A stretch of DNA of 37,569 bases. Origin: Helochares maculicollis. Lineage: Eukaryota; Arthropoda; Insecta; Coleoptera; Hydrophilidae. The position numbers and the translations under genes are program-made. Every line of letters starts with the position of its first letter. The stretch's first letter is position 1. The DNA is taken from NCBI GenBank assembly GCA_033557835.1, contig JAWQRO010000506.1:1-37569 (forward strand), written 5' to 3'. Below are positions 30,900 through 37,569 of the stretch, piece after piece. The notes below the pieces were generated by a model, which was not told the origin of the DNA, made no database searches, and was given only the letters and a program-made list of their open reading frames with translations.

Positions 30900-31967
30900 A
30901 TCATTTGGGGTCTCCAAATTCAACTTTTGTTTTTTTTTCAAATTCTTCTACATCTCTGTTGTACGTCATATTGATTTTTAACTTGAAAAACGCAACTTCT
31001 TGCTAAGTTTAATTAATTTTCTTACTTACACTGTCCAAAGTATAAACCGTTTATATTTTTTGTAAAATTTAGCCACTTTTAATTTGACCTCTGTCAGTCC
31101 TTTGAGTTTTATATGATTCTACAATAATAAAGAAAAACTAATAAAAAAATTAGCAACTTTGAATCACCCTTGCAAGCAGATGTACATCAACTGCCGTCCA
31201 TGAATGGTTTCCTTAATAATATCTCCATACAGCTAAGGATCATTTGACACCTCATCAGTAATGGCTCTTTTCACTAGTAAATACGCAGTTTCAGTAATTT
31301 TGATCCTATATTGTTAATAACTGTAAATTATTAGCCAATTAATAAGTGCTCTATAAAGGAGCTAAATCCGTTCTAGAATACGAAATAATTGTTTTATATC
31401 TTCATATATGCCTTCAGCCTGTTCAACTATTGTAAGAAAAGTTTATTCTATAAATAGCAGCGTCATCAGCATATTATAGGGCCTTTGTAATTGTTTGTAT
31501 TTCAAAATTTAAATCTGCAATAAAGCGTTCCAAAATAAGGATAACACTTTTTGCAGCAAAAGAATTGTATCGAAATTATAAGAAGCACTAAAACTAAAAA
31601 ATCTCCACAAGTTGATTTGTTAAGGTATTCGAGATTTAAAGACCATACCTGTCGATTGTAGATCGACATCTACTAAAACCTTATAAAATACAGTCAAAAT
31701 TATTGTTTTAAGCTCAGTCTATCACAGCTATAAACAAATTTAAAAAAAATTTATTATGTTTATTTATGGAGATCCACCTATCATTTCGTAATTTAATTAT
31801 CTTCACTAAGTATATCCACAACAGTCTGTTCACTTCACGTTTCAACATTCTCAACTATTCGAAAGTTCTATCAAACGACTTGGTTAATGGACAGTTTAGT
31901 CCCCCGGATTAGAGTTCGCAAAGCCAACATACTTAAGTCTAGTTTGCTAGTGACCAGCTATGAAACC
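30900..31967. other. AT-rich interval, no gene seen
   Basis: No coding similarity on either strand. Confidence 0.55.
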
Positions 31968-31998
31968 ATTTTGGGAACGCATTAATGCATCCCAAAAT
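31968..31998. repeat. 31-bp near-perfect palindrome
   Basis: Arms ATTTTGGGAACGCATT and AATGCATCCCAAAAT pair along their length apart from one extra base and one mismatch. The centre is GCATTAATGC. It is not attached to any recognised element. Confidence 0.75.
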
Positions 31999-33460
31999 TT
32001 ACTAAGACTTTGATTAATTCCCACTTTTCAACTACGAATAGATGTGCCAATTTTACGAACTGAAACTACTTTGTTTTAAAGATAATTTTTTGTTAATAAA
32101 CACTCCATTTGCCCTTAAAGTAGTTCTTGAGCTAAACAAACTTCTCAAAAACAGTATAAGCTCCCCTTACTAGGGAGGCGTTAATGAAAACACACGCTTA
32201 AAAATATCTTCCAGCTTAAACCGAGAAAAGACACAAACTTGAATTTTTTGGCTTTTTCTTAGCTGTAAAAATTTCCACTCTGCACTCAAATCCCGAGTAA
32301 AAGAAGCTTACTGGGTTTTGATTTGTTGCGAACCTCCTAATTTTGAAATAAAAAATACAGCCACTAAAATTTAAGAGCAAGATATAGTTATATATTGTAG
32401 AGTAAATAAAGCTATAAATAATCAACTTTTACTACATTTTGAGTCATTTAATTTAAGAGGATGAGCTCAGTGTATCAACGACATTCTTAATATCTGAAAT
32501 AAGTATAGAGTGAAGATACATTAGAGAATTAATACATTTAAAAATATAAAAGCAAAATACCACAAAAAGGTGATACCTTTGTTGTCTCCAAATTTTTGAA
32601 GCAACTGAACTTCAATATTTTACAAAATATTTCGTATAACAATATTTACTCTCTCTTATGTAAGTTACCCGAGAACAATATTCACGGCTTAAGTAGAGAA
32701 TTTATTTGTTTGAACATTTTTTATATATATTAAATTGTTGTTTCCTTTTTTTTGGGCTTTATTAATAAATATCAAATATTTAAAATTAAAATAAACATTT
32801 CCAGTGTGTCGATAGAGTCTAACATTTCAATAGTTTTTTAATGAGTTAATAAATTTATAAAGCGGTAGCAATTTAAAGCGATTTGCCAAATTTCATCACT
32901 CTAATTCGATCTGTCTTAGCGCTATACTATTTACTTTCGCAAAAATACCTACGGTTTGCTAACTAAAACAAATGTTTCCAGAGAAGAGAAATATAAAATA
33001 CAAAAGTAAGAGAAGTTCACACTGATGCAGATTGTTTTCTGAAGATAATGGGTAAACTCGAGGTTACAAGTTATATTAAAAAATAAAATTCAAAACGTAG
33101 GAGCCATAAAAAGATTGCCATATAGAAATCTGACAATGGAGTGGTAAACTAGAAGAGAAATCAGAAAGAAAGATTTAGAAAATAAATCAATTTGCCAACC
33201 GCAGGGACAGGAGGAAAAAATTAAATACACAGCTTAGATAAAAGCCAGAAAAAAGTCTTGGTGACAATAAATAACAAAGAATATAGTGAAGAACTATTAA
33301 ATTCTATGTAATTATTTTGGGTAAATGTTAATGAATTAATCTAGATGTAAGATTTTTGTTTAATTTGCATTCTGTACGATGTTAAATAATCACTTATACC
33401 TTAACTTATTCTAATAAGGTATCCTGGTTCCTAAGAGAATGATCTTATTATTAAAAATGA
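31999..33460. other. AT-rich interval, no gene seen
   Basis: Only short, low-complexity open frames. The plus strand is A-rich at 33040-33310 without a readable protein. Confidence 0.55.
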
Positions 33461-33469
33461 TTATCGGGG

Positions 33470-33745
33470 AGACTAAGGGAGAAAATCTGGGCGGTTCAAC
33501 TTGGAGTTAGAATCCCCCGGATTCAGGAATATAAACAGATAATATGAAGCGTGTGCGTCAAAGTCGGGGCCAAGTGTGAGGCTTAGAAGAGTCAGCGGGT
33601 CGAGTGACAGCATTATACTTGTAGATGACCTCCTGCTGTTCAGAATAAGCCCGCCCTAGGGGTCGCGATTCCAGTCTGCATCTCCGTCGTCGCTTCGGTT
33701 TCGAAGTCGACGTCGCCAATTCCACTATTCTCGTGAGAAGAATTC
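33470..33745. other. GC- and CpG-richer block, possible exon or promoter
   Basis: It stands out sharply from flanks that are mostly A and T. On the plus strand a good acceptor (cctcctgctgttcag|) at 33643 and a GTGAGA donor after 33732 bound 89 nt that are open in one frame (NKPALGVAIPVCISVV start). On the minus strand a frame of about 60 codons is open from ATTTAG|AATTC. Neither matches anything I know. It could be a 5' exon or promoter of either strand, including an upstream promoter of the ETS gene. Confidence 0.3.
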
Positions 33746-34040
33746 TAAATTAGAAAATCAAGGCGTCGAAACTACCTGTTACAAAGCTACTTTTATCAAG
33801 TCAGTGTAAATGCACACCTGCAGGTGTTTGTGAATTAACTCATTACGTAGCTGAAAGGTTGTTCTTTACTCACTGAAACCTCTTGAGCAGTAGCGTACAG
33901 AACTTGCATGAGCACGAGAAAAATTGATAATATCTATAGACAAAAATTAAACCGTAGTTACCGGAATTTAATTTTGTCAAGTTCTTTTTAATGTAAGCAC
34001 ATACTTTAAGTGTGTACCATAGTTGAAAATTAAAAATTAT

Positions 34041-34044
<4 letters not shown>

Positions 34045-34072
<28 letters not shown>
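34045..34072. repeat. (TA)n microsatellite
   Basis: About 28 bases of alternating TA. The Tyr-Ile repeat in the open frame across it is an artefact. Confidence 0.93.
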
Positions 34073-34077
<5 letters not shown>

Positions 34078-36470
34078 ATTAATGTTAATACTTTGATTAG
34101 TGATGTATCTTTGCTATAACATTGATTCAACATTTTAAATAAGTTTCACACTTTCAAGTGTATTTTGATAAAATATTCACATTAAGACCATTTTATACTT
34201 TTGCCTTTATATAGTCAATATTTTAATACGTTGCATTTCACAGCATAATTCCTATGAACATTTGAAAATAATGTAAAGTATATATAATATATAATAATTA
34301 TATATATTTTTAGCTCTAGATTGATGCCTTACAACGTACTCTTGCTATTTCACATATCTGTTAGTAGGATTGAAGTTTTTAAAAGAAATTTTTACAATTT
34401 AGCATCAATTTTTTTAGGGCTATTAAATATCGTTGGAGTTTCATAATGTTGATTAAGAAAGGAATCGAAATTTAATTCTGCCAGAACTTAAAAGTGTAGC
34501 GTGATGATCCTAGAAACTTAACGACTTTAATAAAATGTGTAATACGCATACCTATGATCTAATAAGTAATAAACTAAAAGAGAAACAATATTGAAGTGCA
34601 TTCTATATTTCTGTACGCAGCTATTTGTCAGTTTATATTCAGCAACAATATTACGAAAAATATTTACATATTTTTATTCAGTTTACATTTTATAAACTTA
34701 AAAACACAAGAGAACATGGGTACTGTAAAACTTTCATAAAATTCGTAGGTGTTTCGCTTAAAAAAATTCTTTGAATTAGTGAGCTAGTGGTATTAAAATG
34801 AAATTGAATAATTGTGACATTATTTGTCCTTAAAAGCATTATGTATATAAACAACATACTGACAATGACTTAATGAATAAATAAGAATTCTAAATTATTA
34901 TTCTATTACTAAACCTGCCTATCAGAAGATGTTAAATTAATTCTACTGTAATTTTTGTGGCATTTTTAAAGATATAATTCTAAAGTTATTTAAGCTTTTT
35001 TTGTTTTACCAAAAGGCAGCATTAAAATGGTTTCATTGTTAGAGAAAATCACTGTAAGTAATACGATTTATAACTTTATAACTTGAAAAGAAATCTACTC
35101 AATTATTAAAAAAAAATTTGCAAATCGCAGTATCCCTTTCGACATATTAGTTTTTAATTAAATGAAGCACATGTGCAGAAAATATATAAAAAGCTTGGCA
35201 ACTATTACAAGTTAATTAATTTAGATTTTATTTATATTTGCATTATTAGAATTTTGAAAAATTCACTTGAATTGTTAGCAAGCTGTACAAAATATCTAAT
35301 TTTTTACATTTAAAACCACGAAATGCAACCTACAGACATTTTCAGTTGCTAAACAAAACAAATATCACTCATATAAAATATATGTAGGCCCTGCAAACAA
35401 GTATTAAATTTAAGCGTTTTTGACATGCGATCTGATTTAGTGACACATTAAAGATCTATCCGCCTTTGAACCATGTAGAACTGCTTTCAAATTTTTTCAA
35501 CTGTATTCTTTGATAAAATAGAGCTATCAAGCTGCAGTTTTATATACGGTAAGACTTAAAACCGAACAAAAATCAATAAATACCAAATTTTAACGCGATC
35601 GGAGCCATAAAAGTGACTCTTTATGCATTTGGAAAATGTTATATTCAAACAATTATATTATAAACATAATAAAACCGGAAGTTGGAAATTGTATTCTATA
35701 TTTAACAAGCAGTAAACATTGAAGATTACATATTTATCAAACTTATATAATAATTAGGCAGATACGAATAAATGTGTAAATTTAATAACTTCGTAATATG
35801 ATAAGATAACTTCCACATTATTTTGCCTGATTTAAAATAAAAACAATGGGTCAAACAGTTCTAAAATTTGGGGTAATAAGTAGTTATTTCTTTGACCCTT
35901 CTATGAAAAACCAAGATAAAATTGGAAAGAAAACAATATTCGTTGACTTTTGTTCTAGATGTCATAATTTACAAAATCAAGAATATTCTGGCGTCATACG
36001 TCAGAACTTGTAATTTTTCTACATAATATATTCTTCAGCTTTAGCTTTGTTCTGGGCATATCCTAACTTTTATTCTCCAGCTTAAATATATTTAAAACTT
36101 GATCAGGTCAAGTCAGATTAGATCAAAGTAAAAATCGAACTACTAGCATATTTTGCAATAATTTCTAAAATGCGTTTATCAACTAATATCTTTTGAAAGG
36201 TAAAAAATTAACAGAACATTATGAACATTTTATATCAAAAATGCAAATATTTAAGTATCATCAGAAGATATATTTATACAAACACTTACCTATTAAACTT
36301 TCAATAGTTTGATGAGCTAGTTCCAGAAATATAAAAGCATTATGCATAAAATCTTTCTGCTGGAATTTAATGTTTTTTGCCTTATTGTTTTATTCAGATG
36401 TGTAAATAAATTTGCGCAATTATTTAATTACTTACAAAGGTACATTGTGACTAAAGTGTCTTAAATAGGA
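34073..36470. other. AT-rich interval, no gene seen
   Basis: No coding similarity, RNA gene or element recognised in 2.4 kb. Confidence 0.6.
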
Positions 36471-36530
36471 CTTATGGTTAGGGATAGTTTCGGGTCATTT
36501 TATGCAATAATTTTCAAGAAGCGTAAAAAA

Positions 36531-36538
36531 TATATAAA
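36531..36538 (+). promoter_or_regulatory. TATA-box-like TATATAAA
   Basis: It lies about 30 bp upstream of a shift from AT-rich to GC-richer sequence at about 36560. TATA-like words are frequent here; only its position makes it notable. Confidence 0.3.
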
Positions 36539-36572
36539 GCGTTCGAAAAACGGCTTGAGCGCTACTGTTAAC

Positions 36573-36827
36573 ATGAGGAGGGCTAAAAGCAACCCCAATT
36601 TCGAAAGCAAGCACGCGCCACTGTTAAACATTCGCCAGTGTGGAGTCGCACTAGCACACAGGTTATATCAAGAAAACAATATCGCGGTCCCTGCTGAGCT
36701 GTATAATGAGACAGCAGTGGGATCATTGGATAAACCGGCGGGCGAGATTATCTTCTATTCAGGATTCTGCGGATCCCTTCCACACCACTCTGTACTGCTA
36801 CTCTGTATATTAGCCCGTACTAAGTAA
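36573..36827 (+). CDS. Candidate 84-codon ORF in a GC-richer block, unknown
   Basis: The frame is open from 36474, but an in-frame ATG at 36573 coincides with the compositional shift. The product starts MRRAKSNPNFESKHAPLLNI and ends CILARTK. The residue mix is balanced, with no signal peptide or domain I recognise; a modest hydrophobic stretch lies near the end. AATAAA lies 93 nt after the stop (36920-36925) and a strong donor CAG|GTGAGT at 36932/36933. It may be a small gene, a 5' exon of a gene running out of the window, or part of an old retroelement terminal repeat. Confidence 0.3.
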   Translation: MRRAKSNPNFESKHAPLLNIRQCGVALAHRLYQENNIAVPAELYNETAVGSLDKPAGEIIFYSGFCGSLPHHSVLLLCILARTK

Positions 36828-36939
36828 TTTATTGCGCCCCATAATTAAACTTTGCTACTTACTGTCGCCACTTTGCATACCCAATATCTCCCTCGTTCAA
36901 CGGAGACACTTGCTTTCCTAATAAACGTCCAGGTGAGTC

Positions 36940-37569
36940 TTAGTATATATGAAGGCGGAGACTATAATATTAAGGAAACGAGCGAAAATGTGAAATTGCT
37001 CGATGGGGGGTTTCAAATTGAGCTACATCTACATTTTTCAATCGGTAATGTTCAAATCGACCTCTTTCTACTTCTACTACTCTTATTTTTTATGAATCGT
37101 AAATCTACGGAAGCTTAAACCTTTTAGTATTTGTTCTATATTCCATGTGCTACTTGATAGCTCTTTTCAGTGAATCATTTTTATTTATTTTTCGTAAAAG
37201 ATAAAATAATGATAAAATTTGGTGTGGCACTTAAAATGTTCATATACAACCATACTTTGCCCATCTTTTAATTTCGAATACGAGAATAGCCAACAATAGG
37301 ATTCACGTGTTCTAATTACTGAAATCCGCATTCGTGGATGACAGATTGGCTAATACAGGCAAGTGCATCTTCACCTAATAGGCTAAATCTAACAAAGCAA
37401 TTATTAAGTGGTATCTTGTACTAGTTCTAAGATATATATTAGGTGTTGGAATTAATTCGTAGCGTTTGATGAGACATGGCGTGGTTATTACAGTGTTCTG
37501 TTTTTACCTTCAGAAACAAATTGATCGTTAAACAGCTGTTATTAGGTACTGTTTTTACGACGCATCTTA
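36940..37569. other. Right end of window, no gene seen
   Basis: A further open frame (36852-37118) has no ATG start in its first part and reads into a Leu/Phe-rich low-complexity end, so I do not call it. Nothing else was recognised. Confidence 0.5.

Noticed and set aside
1..37569. CRISPR arrays, operons, bacterial genes, tRNA or rRNA genes
   Set aside because: None seen. Spliced genes and insect-type transposons show a eukaryotic nuclear genome.

Overview
The window is AT-rich arthropod nuclear DNA, almost certainly from an insect. It holds two spliced minus-strand genes, many decayed transposons, (TA)n microsatellites, short introns (54-77 nt) next to multi-kilobase ones, and no bacterial gene organisation. 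All calls come from reading translations, splice sites and inverted repeats by eye; no database search was possible.

Gene 1 (minus, 15125 to 3755) is a complete nicotinic acetylcholine receptor (nAChR) subunit. Eight exons join without a frame break into 437 codons plus stop. The first coding exon is a 76-nt signal-peptide exon. The agonist-site loops (WQPDIYLYN, GSWTYHG, YACCEEAY) and the Cys-loop are canonical, but pore helix TM2 is unusual (valine at 9', isoleucine at 2', glutamine at 20') and the cytoplasmic loop is very short. This fits the divergent class of insect nAChR subunits. Intron 1 (5.4 kb) carries two mariner remnants. Intron 5 (4.3 kb) carries a jockey-type LINE with a mariner apparently inserted in it.

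Gene 2 (minus, about 30395 to 21624) is an ETS-domain transcription factor of the ERG/FLI1/FEV subfamily, most like Ets21C. Two exons carrying the ETS domain and C-terminus are secure. A first exon at 30149-30035 is proposed: its phase matches, its ATG has a good context, it sits in a GC-richer block, and an initiator-like TCAGT lies 246 nt upstream. The predicted product is a 223-aa protein without a Pointed domain. The 7-kb last intron holds the 5' part of a second jockey-type LINE and a mariner with terminal repeats.

Other regions. 1-2011: a decayed Penelope-like reverse transcriptase between two (TA)n tracts. 15.5-19.1 kb: three more mariner remnants, one with an in-frame internal deletion and clean 23-bp terminal repeats. 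19.3-19.6 kb: two possible exons of an unrecognised minus-strand gene. 33.6 kb and 36.5 kb: GC-richer blocks that may be exons; the second has a TATA box, an 84-codon ORF, AATAAA and a strong splice donor. The remaining long intervals are AT-rich with no gene I can support.
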